Under the pieces are notes generated by a model. That model was not told the DNA's origin. It did not search any database and saw only the letters and a list, made by a program, of their open reading frames with translations. DNA of 64,000 bases. It comes from Pseudomonas sp. ERMR1:02 (GTDB lineage Bacteria > Pseudomonadota > Gammaproteobacteria > Pseudomonadales > Pseudomonadaceae). The stretch lies in contig NZ_NKJI01000019.1 in the NCBI RefSeq assembly GCF_002277815.1, forward strand, positions 62,001 to 126,000, given 5' to 3'. Of the stretch, positions 7,922 through 17,675 are shown piece after piece. The position numbers and the translations under genes were made by a program. Position 1 is the first letter of the stretch. The number at the start of each line of letters is the position of its first letter.

Positions 7922-10353
7922 ATGGGCCCGGAAGATATTATTGCACCGCAATATTACCGACTTTCTTCTCAACGTGGCCTGTTCGAACACCTGAGTCATC
8001 TGCAGCGCCTCAATACGCTGAACTTCCTTTTTGCTTTTCGCCAGCGCCAGGAAAAACCTTTGCGCCTCTGAAGCGGGGTCAACTCAGACAACCTACGCCC
8101 GCTGAATGGCAGGAGTATGTCACCGACCTCGGCCAACGCTGCCTTCTGTTTTGGGACACCCTGCGCCGGCGCGGCGACAATACGCTGGCCCATGAACGCG
8201 CCGGGTATCCGCTGCTGCTCAAGTTCGATCATGAAACCCTGATCGCTGGCTCCGAGCTCCCACACCCGGTCAACTATTCACTGCTGCGAATCCTCCCCGG
8301 ACCAGAGCAAGAAATCGACAGCAACGCCCAGCCGGTGATCATCATTGATCCACGCGGCGGCCACGGCTCGGGAATCGGCGGCTTCAAACAGGATTCGGTA
8401 TTAGGTGAAAGCCTCAGAGCCGGCCACCCCACCTATTTCATCTCTTTCAGTCACTCACCACAGCCTGGGCAAACCCTGGCCCATATCGTCGAAGCCCAGG
8501 CCCGGTTCATCGAAGTCGTCGGCGCCCTTCACCCAGCCAACAGCAAGCCGATCATCATCGGTAACTGCCAGGCAGGCTGGGCCTTGATGGGGCTGGCGGC
8601 AACACGACCGGAACTGCCGGGATTGATCATTATCAATGGTGCCCCCTGTCATACTGGGCCGGTGTCAATGGACGCAATCCGATGCGCTATACCGGTGGCC
8701 TGCTGGGTGGCGGCTGGTTGGCTCGCCTGGGCAGCGACTTGGGCAATGGCCGTTTTGACGGTAGCTGGCTGGTCAGCAATTTCGAAAACCTGGACCCGGC
8801 CAACACCTATTGGGGCAAGTACTACCAGTTGTTCAGCCAGGTCGACAGCGAAGCTGCGCGCTTCCTCGACTTCGAACGCTGGTGGGGCAGCCCGACTCTG
8901 CTCAATGGCGAAGAGATAGAGATGATTGTCGATGATCTTTTCATCGGCAACCAATTATCCGGCGGACTCGACCGCAAGAGCAGCGGTATTGACCTGAAAC
9001 GGATCGAAGTGCCGGTGGTGGTGTTCTGCTCCTACGGCGACAACATCACCCTCCCCAGCAGGCATTGAACTGGATCGCCGATGTCTATCCCAGCGATCTC
9101 GCCTTGCATGAGGCAGGACGCACCATCGTCTACCTTCGGCACGCCAGCATCGGCCATTTAGGTATTTTTGTCTCCGGTAAGGTGGCGCGGCGTGAACACC
9201 GGGAGTTGCTCGGCGCGCTCGAAGCCATCAATGCGCTGCCGGCGGGGTTGTATGAAATGCTGATTGACGATCTGCCGGCCCCTTCAGGCAGCAATGACGT
9301 GCAATACCGAGTGCAATTCGAATCAAGGCGAATCGCCGATATCCATGAAGACATCGAGCCGGCCCGTGATGACGATCGCGAATTCTCTCTGGTAGAGCGC
9401 ACCTCTGAAATCAACAGCGCGTTTTACGACGGCTTCATACGTCCGTGGCTGCGTCCGATGGTCAACGAGCCCATTGCCGAATTGATGCGCAGGACGCACC
9501 CCTTCCATCAGCAGCAATTGATATGGAGCAGCCTCAATCCGGCGCTGTGGTGGTTAGCCGGGAGCATATCCAAAGTCAGCAGTGATCGTCGTCCCGCACG
9601 CAAAGACAACCCGTTGCTGGCCTGGCAGGAACTGTTCTCCAACCAGATGCAAGACACCCTGAATGCGTACCGCGATGCGCGTGATGCCATTCAGGAGATG
9701 TGTTTTTACGGGATTTATGGCGCACTGAATGCCCTCACCGGCAACAAGCCGACGCGAAATCTCCAGGCACATGCCGACCGGCAGGACCAGGCCCTGATCG
9801 AACGCTTGCAGGATGCGCTACCCCATGGTGGCCCCCTGGAAGCGTTGGTGAGGATTCTGTTTTTGCTGGGCCGCGACAGCGACAAGGCGGGCAAGGAAAG
9901 CATCGAAAAATTGATCCAGCAGGTGCATCTGCTGGTCCAGGATTACAGCAATGAACCCACGGCCCTGCGCGAGGCCATCCGATTGCAGAACCTGCTGGTT
10001 TTGCCCACCCGCAAGAAAGCTTGCGCAGCCTGCCCTTGTTGCTACCAGAGGCAAAGGAGCGCCAACAGGTCCTGATAGCCGTTGGGCAATTAATGCCTGA
10101 ACTGCTAGCGACCTCCGGAGCCGAAGGCCAATTCTGGCGCGAACTGCACGCGCTGCTCGAAGTCCCCCTACCGGGCTTTAGCCTGACTCAACCGCCCGGT
10201 GAAACAGTTGTCATCCCGCAGGAGGCCCCTTCGGAGCCATCTCCGCTTGCAGCAACGCTGCCGCCGGAGATCACACCGACGCCCGCTCCCGCCATCGCCG
10301 TTAAAGCCCCCAAGCGCAAAGCGAGCAAAGGTACAAAAGGCCCTAAGCCTTAA
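7922..10353 (+). CDS. DUF3141 alpha/beta-hydrolase (PHA-synthase-like), four frameshifts
   Basis: Adding one base at four places (C-runs near 8065, 8642, 9050 and 10020) gives one 811-residue frame starting at ATG 7922. The product is a DUF3141 protein with an alpha/beta-hydrolase core resembling PHA synthases. It has PVNYSLLRI, DPRGGHGSGIGGF and a nucleophile elbow GNCQAGW (Cys216 in the repaired numbering), which mimics the synthase GFCIGG box. The acid and base regions follow (VVVFCSYGDNIT; RHASIGHLGIFVSGKVARREH). The C-terminus is a Pro/Ala/Lys-rich tail like those of phasins. It sits between phaP and phbR, so a role in PHB synthesis or mobilisation is inferred; no activity is established for this family that I know of. 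Confidence 0.8.
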
Positions 10354-10370
10354 TAAACCTTCAAAAGGGA

Positions 10371-11498
10371 TTAGCGGTGTATCCGTTCGGCGTAGTCGCT
10401 GGCGAAGCCTGCGATGTTACGGTCTCTGCGCAGTCCGACGGGGTTCATGGGTCGGACCGGCGCGACTGCTTCGACCACAAGCAACGACTCGTCGACTCGA
10501 TACTGACCAGGGGTCATACCGAACCAACGGATGCATGCCTTATGGAAGCTGCTGTGATCATGAAAGCCGAGCAGGTAAGTCATATGCTTCAGGTTGAAAT
10601 GAGAATGGCGCAAATAGAAATCGGCCAACTGCCGGCGCACATCGTTCAGCACATCCTTGAATTGCGTGCCATCCTTCTCAAGGCCTCGTTGAAGCGTTCG
10701 CTTGCTGATGCTCAGTGCCGCCGCAATCGATTCCATATCACATTGCCCTTGGCTTTGCCCCTGGCTCAAGCGCTCGGTAATCAGCGCGCGAATTCTGCCA
10801 ACGATAGAGCAACCGGACAACAGGTCCAATTGAGCCACGGCAAAACTGTCATGGAGTGTGGCCAACGCCTCGTTGGCCATGCTCAAAGGACTCAGAAGCT
10901 CCTGGCCATCGAACAAGATGCTGTCATAAGCTGCCCCGAAACTCAGCGGACAGCCAAAAAGCCGCTGATGCTCCGACGTGTCTTCGGGTTCGGGATAAGT
11001 GAACTCCACACTCAAAGGTTGCGGTGACTTGCCACCTGCCAGCCAACGGCAGAAACCCAGCAGCGAAGCCAAGGCTGCATCCGTATATTGCCGGGGTTTG
11101 ACCGAGCCAGGTTGCTGATGTTCGAGGCTGGCCAGTCGGTAATGCTGCTGCTCCTGGACAAAGAAAAGGCTGAATCCGGTACCGATCAACGGGCTGAATC
11201 GAACCAGACGCTCAAGCGCCCTTTTCAGGTTCGAACTGGACATCATCGTGTAGCCCACGATCTGAAAACTGCTGGGATGGAAATTCCCGTAGGCTTTCAA
11301 ACCGATGTTCGGGTCATCCGAAGCCTGAGCAGCCAGATCCCAAAGACGATAGATAATACTTCGATCGCAGAATGCTCCCGGTTCATTCACGAACTTGACA
11401 TCCAGCCCCGCATCCTCGCAAAGACGGGCAACGTCCAGTCCTTGGGCCAAAAACGTATTCGCCAGCACGCTGGCATAACCTGAACTCATTCTATACAT
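10371..11498 (-). CDS. phbR: AraC-family transcriptional regulator PhbR
   Basis: A regulator of about 375 residues with an N-terminal Arabinose-binding-like AraC ligand domain (Pfam 12625 type, beginning MYRMSSGYASVLANTF). The C-terminal AraC helix-turn-helix pair is at roughly residues 255-340 (SIAAALSISKRTLQRGLEKDG; YLLGFHDHSSFHKACIRWFGMTPGQYR). It is divergent from phbB, exactly the phbR-phbBAC arrangement described in Pseudomonas sp. 61-3, where PhbR activates the operon. I chose ATG 11498; an ATG at 11564 would add 22 residues that look non-conserved. The gene converges with the DUF3141 gene. Confidence 0.85.
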   Translation of the reverse strand: MYRMSSGYASVLANTFLAQGLDVARLCEDAGLDVKFVNEPGAFCDRSIIYRLWDLAAQASDDPNIGLKAYGNFHPSSFQIVGYTMMSSSNLKRALERLVRFSPLIGTGFSLFFVQEQQHYRLASLEHQQPGSVKPRQYTDAALASLLGFCRWLAGGKSPQPLSVEFTYPEPEDTSEHQRLFGCPLSFGAAYDSILFDGQELLSPLSMANEALATLHDSFAVAQLDLLSGCSIVGRIRALITERLSQGQSQGQCDMESIAAALSISKRTLQRGLEKDGTQFKDVLNDVRRQLADFYLRHSHFNLKHMTYLLGFHDHSSFHKACIRWFGMTPGQYRVDESLLVVEAVAPVRPMNPVGLRRDRNIAGFASDYAERIHR

Positions 11499-11770
11499 GG
11501 CGTCCTCACTGACCTGTGGAACCGAACATCCTGTCCGGAGCCGATACTGACATGCGTTGAACATATTTCAATAATGTTTCACCAATATTAACCATCCATT
11601 CACTTTCAAGAATTGATCCCAGTATGGTTGCTCTTCATTTTTTTGCCAGTAGGCCAGAACACCCGCGTGGCACCGATGGACAGGAAATCGTCACCTTCAA
11701 ACACTTCCGCACGACCTGTCGATAACGAACAATCCTCACTCCTGCAGCGCAAAAAAAATGGAGTAGATGT

Positions 11771-12517
11771 ATGGAATCGCGTAGTCGTATTGCTGTGGTA
11801 ACGGGTGGCATGGGCGGTATCGGTACGGCAATCAGCCAACGTCTATACAAGGAAGGATTCAAGGTACTCGTCGGCTGCAGCTCTGATTCCAGCCGCAAGA
11901 ACGACTGGATTGCCAGCCAGCTGGAGGCGGGTTATCAGTTCGAGTGCATCTATGGCGACGTCACCGATTGGGAGACGACCCGCAAGGCTTTCGAGGCGGC
12001 TCGTGAACAATTCGGCCCGATCGATGTGCTGGTCAACAACGCTGGCATCACTCGCGACGCTTCTTTTCGCAAGCTCACCCCGGAAGACTGGAACAGCGTG
12101 ATCGGGACCAACCTGACGGGCTTGTTCAACACCACCAAGCAGGTCATTGAAGGCATGTTGGCCAAGGGTTGGGGGCGGATCATCAATATCTCCTCGATCA
12201 ACGGTCAGCGTGGCCAGTTCGGTCAGACCAACTACTCCGCCGCCAAGGCTGGCATCCATGGTTTCACCATGGCACTGGCCCGGGAAGTCTCCGGCAAGGG
12301 CGTGACCGTCAATACCGTTTCCCCAGGCTACATCCAGACCTCCATGACTGCGGCAATTCGCCCGGACATTCTCGAAGGCATGATCGCGGGAATACCGGTT
12401 GGTCGCCTTGGCCAACCCGAAGAGATCGCCTCAATCGTGGCCTGGCTGGCCTCCGATGAGTCCGCCTACAGCACCGGTGCCGACTTCTCCTTGAACGGCG
12501 GCATGAACATGCAATAA
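11771..12517 (+). CDS. phbB: Acetoacetyl-CoA reductase (NADPH) PhbB
   Basis: This 248-residue short-chain dehydrogenase makes (R)-3-hydroxybutyryl-CoA for PHB synthesis. The N-terminal cofactor motif is TGGMGGIG (residues 11-18) and NNAG is at 89-92. The catalytic Ser142, Tyr155 and Lys159 lie in ISSINGQRGQFGQTNYSAAK. The PhaB-type segment GQFGQTNYSAAKAG and the C-terminal NGGMNMQ support acetoacetyl-CoA reductase over FabG. A GGAG ribosome-binding site sits eight bases before the ATG. It is first in the phbBAC operon, divergent from phbR. Confidence 0.92.
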   Translation: MESRSRIAVVTGGMGGIGTAISQRLYKEGFKVLVGCSSDSSRKNDWIASQLEAGYQFECIYGDVTDWETTRKAFEAAREQFGPIDVLVNNAGITRDASFRKLTPEDWNSVIGTNLTGLFNTTKQVIEGMLAKGWGRIINISSINGQRGQFGQTNYSAAKAGIHGFTMALAREVSGKGVTVNTVSPGYIQTSMTAAIRPDILEGMIAGIPVGRLGQPEEIASIVAWLASDESAYSTGADFSLNGGMNMQ

Positions 12518-12580
12518 CCCTGATCAGGGCAGGAATGCCCTGGTTTGCTTGACGAATTTTGTCTTTCCATGAGGTCACGC

Positions 12581-13758
12581 ATGAACGAAGTCGTAATCGT
12601 TGCCGCTACTCGTACCGCCATTGGCAGTTTTCAGGGTTCTTTATCTGCAATTCCCGCGACCGAGCTGGGTGCCGCAGTGATTCGCCGCTTGCTGGAGCAA
12701 ACGGGTCTCGATGCCGCTCAGATTGATGAAGTGATCCTGGGCCAGGTACTCACCGCCGGCGCTGGACAAAACCCGGCACGCCAGACAGCGATCAAGGCTG
12801 GCTTGCCAAACACCACTCCTGCCCTGACCCTGAACAAGGTCTGCGGCTCCGGTCTCAAGGCGGTCCATCTCGCCGTCCAGGCAATCCGTTGCGGCGATGC
12901 GGAACTGGTAATCGCTGGCGGTCAGGAAAATATGAGTCTGGCCCCTATGTTCTGCCCAAGGCACGCACCGGCCTGCGTATGGGCCATGCACAACTGCAAG
13001 ACAGCATGATCCAGGATGGCCTGTGGGACGCCTTCAACGACTACCACATGGGTATCACCGCCGAGAATCTGGCGCAGAAGTACGAGATCTCTCGTGAAGC
13101 ACAGGATGCCTTCGCTGCCGCCTCGCAACAGAAGGCCGCCGCAGCCATTGAGGGCGGGCGTTTCCAGAGCGAAATCACCCCGATCCTGATTCCTCAGCGC
13201 AAGGGCGACCCGCTGGTCTTCGATACCGACGAACAGCCGCGTATCGACAGTACTGCGCAAGCCTTGGCAAAACTCAAACCTGCCTTCCAGAAAGACGGCA
13301 GCGTAACCGCCGGCAACTCTTCGACTCTCAACGATGGTGCGGCCGTGCTGTTGCTGGCCAGCGCAGCAAAAGCACAAGCGCTCGGCCTTCCGGTACTCGC
13401 ACGGATCAAAGCCTATGCCAGCGCCGGCGTGGACCCGTCGATCATGGGCATTGGCCCAGTCCCGGCTACACGTCTGACCCTGCAAAAGGCCGGCTGGAGC
13501 GTCGAGGACCTGGACCTGATCGAAGCCAATGAAGCCTTCGCCGCCCAGTCGCTGGCGGTTGGCAAAGAGTTGGGTTGGGACACCAGCAAGGTCAACGTCA
13601 ACGGCGGTGCGATCGCCCTTGGCCATCCGATCGGCGCGTCGGGGGCACGGATTCTGGTGTCGCTGGTGCACGAACTGGTCCGTCGCGACGGCAAGAAGGC
13701 GCTGGCCACGTTGTGCATCGGTGGCGGACAAGGCGTAGGCCTGGCTATCGAGCGCTAA
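12581..13758 (+). CDS. phbA: Acetyl-CoA acetyltransferase (beta-ketothiolase) PhbA, one frameshift
   Basis: One C restored in the C-run at 12942-12945 joins two frames into a normal 392-residue biosynthetic thiolase. It has the acylation Cys88 (LNKVCGSGLKA), the NEAFA block and the C-terminal GHPIGASGARI and CIGGGQGVGLAI motifs containing the catalytic His and Cys. It condenses two acetyl-CoA into acetoacetyl-CoA, the first step of PHB synthesis. It follows phbB by 63 bases in the same operon. As read, the break removes the second half of the enzyme, but everything on both sides is well conserved. Confidence 0.9.
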
Positions 13759-13779
13759 CCAACGGCATCTGAGTAGCCA

Positions 13780-13811
13780 ATGCGCGGACTTGGGATCCTT
13801 GCTCCGCGCAT
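13780..13811 (+). repeat. Inverted repeat in the phbA-phbC gap
   Basis: A 9-bp perfect inverted repeat (13780-13788 with 13803-13811) lies just after the phbA stop. It precedes the stronger terminator at 13851 and may stabilise the phbBA transcript end or bind a protein. Confidence 0.4.
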
Positions 13812-13850
13812 CAGGCTGGCGTCAAACAACACTGCCCGCATTCCTGCCGT

Positions 13851-13886
13851 CGCTATGCCGGAGTCCGGCATAGCGCGGCTTTTTTT
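13851..13886 (+). terminator. Rho-independent terminator between phbA and phbC
   Basis: A 12-bp perfect stem (13851-13862 with 13864-13875) is followed by GGC and a run of seven T. It lies only 34 bases before the phbC start, so it would limit read-through from phbBA into the synthase gene. Confidence 0.8.
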
Positions 13887-13919
13887 CTGCCCGGCTCATC
13901 TGTATGGGCAAGGAACTTT

Positions 13920-15623
13920 ATGGACAATAACGCGCATACATTCACAACCTATTGGTCAGGCCAGGTTCCCTTCATCGCGTCCTATGCAGTGCAACAATTG
14001 CGCCTGTGGGTCAGCACTAATCCTTGGTTTTCCGGGCATGAACACGGCGCCTGGTTCGATCTGCCTCGCGAAACCCTGGACAGCCTTCAAGTGGACTACC
14101 AGGTTCAATGGGGCCAGCTCGGCCAAAAACTGCTGACCGGCCAACCCTTCAGCTTTGATGATCGACGCTTCGCCAGCGGCAACTGGAGTGACCCACTGTT
14201 CGGCTCCCTCGCTGCGTTTTACCTGCTCAACTCCAGCTTTCTCCTGAAACTGCTCGACAAACTGCTGATCGACGAAAAGAAACCGCGCCAACGCCTGCGC
14301 TATCTGGTCGAGCAAGCCATCGCCGTCAGTGCGCCAAGCAATTTTCTGGTCAGTAACCCTGACGCGCTCCAGCGTGTGGTTGAGACTCAAGGTGCCAGCC
14401 TGCTCACAGGCATGCAGCATCTGGCCAGCGATATGAACGAAGGTAAAATGCGTCAGTGTGATAGCGACGCCTTCAAGGTTGGCGTCGATCTGGCCAACAC
14501 CCCTGGCGAAATCGTCTTCGAGAATCACCTGTTCCAGCTGATTCAGTACTACCCGCAAAGCGAAACCCAGTACCGACACCCGGTATTCGTCGTACCGCCT
14601 TCAATCAACAAGTACTACATCCTTGATCTGCGTCCGGACAACTCGATGGTCCGCCACCTGCTGGAAAAGGGACATCCCGTATTCCTGATGTCCTGGCGCA
14701 ACTTTGACCAGGAACACGCTGGCACCACCTGGGATGACATGATTGAGCACGGGGTGATCAACGCCCTGCAAGTGACCCGCGAGATCAGTGGCGAGCAGCG
14801 ACTCAATTGCGTGGGTTTCTGCATCGGCGGCACCCTGTTGAGCACGGCACTGGCCGTACTGGCTGCACGTGGCGACAGAGAGATCGCCAGCGTGAGCCTG
14901 CTCACCACGTTCCTTGATTACCTGGATACCGGCCCCATCGACGTCTTCGTCGACGAAGAACTGGTGGCCCACCGCGAGCGTACAATCGGCGGCATTAATG
15001 GCCCTATCGGCCTGTTTCGTGGTGAGGACATGGGCAATACGTTCTCCCTGCTGCGCCCCAACGAATTGTGGTGGAACTACAACGTCGACAAATACCTCAA
15101 GGGGCAAAAGCCGATTCCGCTTGATCTGCTGTTCTGGAATAACGACAGCACCAACTTTCCGGGCCCGATGTACTGCTGGTACCTGCGCCACACCTATCTG
15201 CAAAACGATTTGAAATCAGGCGAGCTGGAATGCTGCGGGGCCAAGCTGGATTTGCGTGCAATTGACGCTCCCGCTTACATCCTCGCCACCCATGACGATC
15301 ACATCGTGCCCTGGAAAAGCGCCTACGCCAGCACCAACCTGCTCTCCGGGGCCAAGCGTTTTGTATTGGGAGCTTCAGGGCATATCGCCGGTGTCATCAA
15401 TCCACCGGCCAAGCAGAAGCGCCATTACTGGACCAATAATCGGGTCACGAAAAACCCGGAGACCTGGTTCAAGAATGCTGAGCAGCAACCCGGTAGCTGG
15501 TGGAATGATTGGTTCAACTGGCTGGCGGGACACTCCGGCGAGCGCCAACCAGCGGTTGCACACACCGGGAATGAAAAATTCCCGCCTCTGGAGCCGGCGC
15601 CAGGCAGTTATGTAAAGCGATGA
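13920..15623 (+). CDS. phbC: Class I poly(3-hydroxybutyrate) synthase PhbC
   Basis: The 567-residue polymerase has the PhaC N-terminal domain (about residues 60-230) and an alpha/beta-hydrolase core. The lipase-like box GFCIGG has nucleophile Cys301, the Asp lies in THDDHIVPW and the His in GASGHIAGVINPP. The motif MSWRNFDQ is typical of short-chain synthases. It polymerises (R)-3-hydroxybutyryl-CoA at the granule surface. It is last in the phbBAC set and is separated from phbA by a terminator, so it may have its own promoter or be attenuated. Confidence 0.93.
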   Translation: MDNNAHTFTTYWSGQVPFIASYAVQQLRLWVSTNPWFSGHEHGAWFDLPRETLDSLQVDYQVQWGQLGQKLLTGQPFSFDDRRFASGNWSDPLFGSLAAFYLLNSSFLLKLLDKLLIDEKKPRQRLRYLVEQAIAVSAPSNFLVSNPDALQRVVETQGASLLTGMQHLASDMNEGKMRQCDSDAFKVGVDLANTPGEIVFENHLFQLIQYYPQSETQYRHPVFVVPPSINKYYILDLRPDNSMVRHLLEKGHPVFLMSWRNFDQEHAGTTWDDMIEHGVINALQVTREISGEQRLNCVGFCIGGTLLSTALAVLAARGDREIASVSLLTTFLDYLDTGPIDVFVDEELVAHRERTIGGINGPIGLFRGEDMGNTFSLLRPNELWWNYNVDKYLKGQKPIPLDLLFWNNDSTNFPGPMYCWYLRHTYLQNDLKSGELECCGAKLDLRAIDAPAYILATHDDHIVPWKSAYASTNLLSGAKRFVLGASGHIAGVINPPAKQKRHYWTNNRVTKNPETWFKNAEQQPGSWWNDWFNWLAGHSGERQPAVAHTGNEKFPPLEPAPGSYVKR

Positions 15624-15650
15624 AAGACTGCTGTGGGGGCCAGAGCGCCC

Positions 15651-15674
15651 CTGCTGCATGACTGCATGCAGCAG
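15651..15674 (+). terminator. Hairpin after phbC
   Basis: A 10-bp perfect stem (15651-15660 with 15665-15674, four-base loop) follows 27 bases after the phbC stop, directly after a GGGGC/GCCCC pair at 15636-15650. There is no long T-run, so it may be a weak terminator or an RNA-stabilising hairpin. Confidence 0.5.
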
Positions 15675-15880
15675 GTCTTGCGCGGCTCATGTGATCGGCA
15701 CGCTGCCAGGTTTATCCACAATTGCTGGTGCAAAATCAGCAATCCGCCGTGGGTCAAATTTCAATCGGCAGGGTGGGTCAGCTTTTACTACGTGCGACCT
15801 GCCCCCACTACTAATAAACAGTCGACCGGTAAGCCCAACCGACGGCACATCATTTGTTTGGGTACAAGGAGAGACGACCC

Positions 15881-16147
15881 ATGAGCACCCCGCTGCGCAT
15901 CAACGAAGCACTTTTGATTGCCGGCCATGCATTCGAACCTTTTCAATGCGTCGCCTGGGCTCCGCAAGACGGTAATGGCGAACTGAGCCTGACCGTCGTC
16001 GACCGGGCCAACACTCGTATTTGTCGCAAACAGGTTCCAAGCAGTGCCTATTCCGACCCGGCGCAGCTGGAAAGCCTGCTGGAAGAGGTGCGCGCCGAGT
16101 TGAGCCAGGAGGGCTACAAGCTACAATCCTGGACAATGCCAGAGTAA
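15881..16147 (+). CDS. Conserved hypothetical protein, 88 residues
   Basis: A small soluble protein with a good ribosome-binding site (AAGGAGA, nine bases before ATG 15881). The middle (GELSLTVVDRANTRICRKQVPSSAYSDPAQLESLL) looks like a compact alpha/beta fold, and I cannot name a domain. No signal peptide or membrane helix is visible. It sits between phbC and the tRNA-Ser gene and may be core genome rather than part of the PHB block. The open frame extends nine codons upstream, but the Shine-Dalgarno sequence favours this start. Confidence 0.7.
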   Translation: MSTPLRINEALLIAGHAFEPFQCVAWAPQDGNGELSLTVVDRANTRICRKQVPSSAYSDPAQLESLLEEVRAELSQEGYKLQSWTMPE

Positions 16148-16333
16148 GCATTCTCGCGGATCGCTACCGGTGATCCGCCTGATACTCCACTCTCAAGATC
16201 ATCGAAGGCTGCCTGCTGTTGGAAGCAGCCGGTCGTGCAAAGAGCTATGCCTTGGGCTTACGCGATGCAGGGATCATTGGCAAAGCACTGAACCGTCCAA
16301 AGTATGGGCGGGATTTTTTCAGAAACGCAGAAA

Positions 16334-16365
16334 CGAAAAAGCCCCGAATAATCGGGGCTTTTTCG
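16334..16365. terminator. Terminator downstream of tRNA-Ser
   Basis: A 14-bp perfect stem (16334-16347 with 16352-16365) has A/T runs built into both arms, so it works in either direction. It lies eight bases beyond the CCA end of the minus-strand tRNA-Ser. Confidence 0.85.
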
Positions 16366-16373
16366 TTTAAATG

Positions 16374-16387
16374 TGGCGGTGAAGGAG
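16374..16387 (-). repeat. 14-nt direct repeat inside tRNA-Ser (candidate att site, right)
   Basis: This is the 3' end of the tRNA-Ser gene, identical to 6344-6357. It is the position used by many tRNA-targeting integrases, which regenerate the tRNA on one side and leave a 3' fragment on the other. No integrase gene remains between the two copies. Confidence 0.55.
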
Positions 16388-16463
16388 AGATTCGAACTCT
16401 CGATACAGTTTCCTGTATACACACTTTCCAGGCGTGCTCCTTAAGCCACTCGGACACTTCACC
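16374..16463 (-). tRNA. tRNA-Ser (anticodon GGA)
   Basis: The minus strand reads a complete class II tRNA. It has a GGTGAAG acceptor start, a serine-type D arm (GAGTGG), anticodon loop CTGGAAA with anticodon GGA, a long variable arm, a T arm with GTTCGAATC, and a CTTCACC acceptor end followed by an encoded GCCA. It reads UCC/UCU serine codons. A terminator follows immediately. Its last 14 bases recur at 6344-6357, on the far side of the PHB cluster. Confidence 0.95.
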
Positions 16464-16771
16464 GTATCTCTTCAAACAAGTTCTGTCTGTCGAGGCGCGC
16501 TAATGTAGTCGAAAGCTTTTCTGATGGCAAACATTTTTTTCAGAATTTTCATGCGCTTAACTCGATTAGCCGTTTCGAGCCGGTCAAGGCAATGGCAAAC
16601 CGGCCAATCTCTGGCCCCACGCACGCTTCTATATAGAGGGCAATGCGCCGCTGTTGTGGCGGGTCGGGCCTGGCGGGCAGGAAAAGGGTGACTGGCGGGT
16701 CAGTCACGGCGCTTTACCTGGCCGGTGGTGGTGGGTAACTTCTGCTCAACTTTACTGAAAGGAATAGCGTC

Positions 16772-17461
16772 ATGAGTGAGTTGATTTCCTACCATCTCGA
16801 AGACGGTATCGCGACCCTGACCCTGAGCAATGGCAAGGTCAACGCCATCTCTCCAGACGTGATTGCGGCCTTCAACGCTGCGCTGGATCAAGCGGTGTCT
16901 GATCGTGCGGTGGTGATCATTACCGGTCAGCCTGGGATTCTCTCGGGCGGTTACGATTTGAAAGTGATGACATCCGGTCCCAAAGAAGCCGTGGCGCTGG
17001 TGACCGCTGGCTCGACGCTGGCCCGTCGCCTGTTGTCGCACCCGTTCCCCGTGATTGTGGCTTGTCCCGGTCATGCGGTGGCCAAGGGTGCGTTTCTGCT
17101 GCTGTCGGTCGACTACCGCATCGGTGTTGACGGCCCGTTCAGCATCGGCCTGAACGAAGTGCAGATCGGCATGACCATGCACCACGCCGGTATCGAGCTG
17201 GCCCGTGATCGCCTGCGCAAGTCGGCGTTTCATCGCTCGGTCATCAACGGTGAAATGTTCAACCCGCAGAGTGCGGTGGATGCCGGCTTCCTTGACGTGG
17301 TGGTGTCCGCCGAGGAGCTGCAAGGTGCGGCACTGGCGGCGGCTCGTCAGTTGAAGAAGATCAACATGACCGCACACAAGAACACCAAACTGAAAGTACG
17401 CAAGGCACTGCTGGAAACTCTGGACAACGCGATCATCCAGGATCAGGAGCATATGGGTTAA
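16772..17461 (+). CDS. Enoyl-CoA hydratase/isomerase-family protein (crotonase)
   Basis: A 229-residue crotonase-fold protein, somewhat shorter than typical hydratases (about 257). Both oxyanion-hole segments are recognisable (ILSGGYDLKVM and PGHAVAKGAFLLLSVDYRIG), and the active-site region GLNEVQIGMTMH carries Glu and His. The exact substrate cannot be told from sequence. It has an AAGGAA ribosome-binding site and stands alone, with a terminator directly after it. The 308-base gap before it (16464-16771) has no gene I can support. Confidence 0.88.
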   Translation: MSELISYHLEDGIATLTLSNGKVNAISPDVIAAFNAALDQAVSDRAVVIITGQPGILSGGYDLKVMTSGPKEAVALVTAGSTLARRLLSHPFPVIVACPGHAVAKGAFLLLSVDYRIGVDGPFSIGLNEVQIGMTMHHAGIELARDRLRKSAFHRSVINGEMFNPQSAVDAGFLDVVVSAEELQGAALAAARQLKKINMTAHKNTKLKVRKALLETLDNAIIQDQEHMG

Positions 17462-17483
17462 GCCCAAACCTGCAGCAACGAAG

Positions 17484-17510
17484 AGCCCGACCGTCGTGTC
17501 GGGCTTTTTC
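17484..17510 (+). terminator. Rho-independent terminator after the crotonase gene
   Basis: An 8-bp stem (17484-17491 with 17498-17505) is followed by a T-rich tract, 22 bases past the stop codon. Confidence 0.85.
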
Positions 17511-17675
17511 TTTCATGCTCTGTGGAAAACTCCGTAACCGCTCTAGAACGCATCTGACCTCTCACTCGGAAACATATGCTTAAACATCGGCTATCTCCCG
17601 CTTCTTTAGCGGCAATTGCCGAAAACAGTGCACATCCGTACACTGCGCCACCTTTTGTCCCGGTGGGGCCTGAAA

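Noticed and set aside
11606..11839. Overlapping short frames between phbR and phbB
   Set aside because: They lie in the divergent promoter region, overlap the start of phbB and lack ribosome-binding sites.
15633..15975. Two plus-strand frames (15633-15884 and 15658-15975) between phbC and the 88-residue gene
   Set aside because: Both start inside the phbC terminator hairpin and overlap the 88-residue gene, which has the proper Shine-Dalgarno.
16464..16771. Possible gene or RNA upstream of the crotonase
   Set aside because: Only short GC-rich imperfect hairpins are seen, with no start, ribosome-binding site or RNA family pattern.
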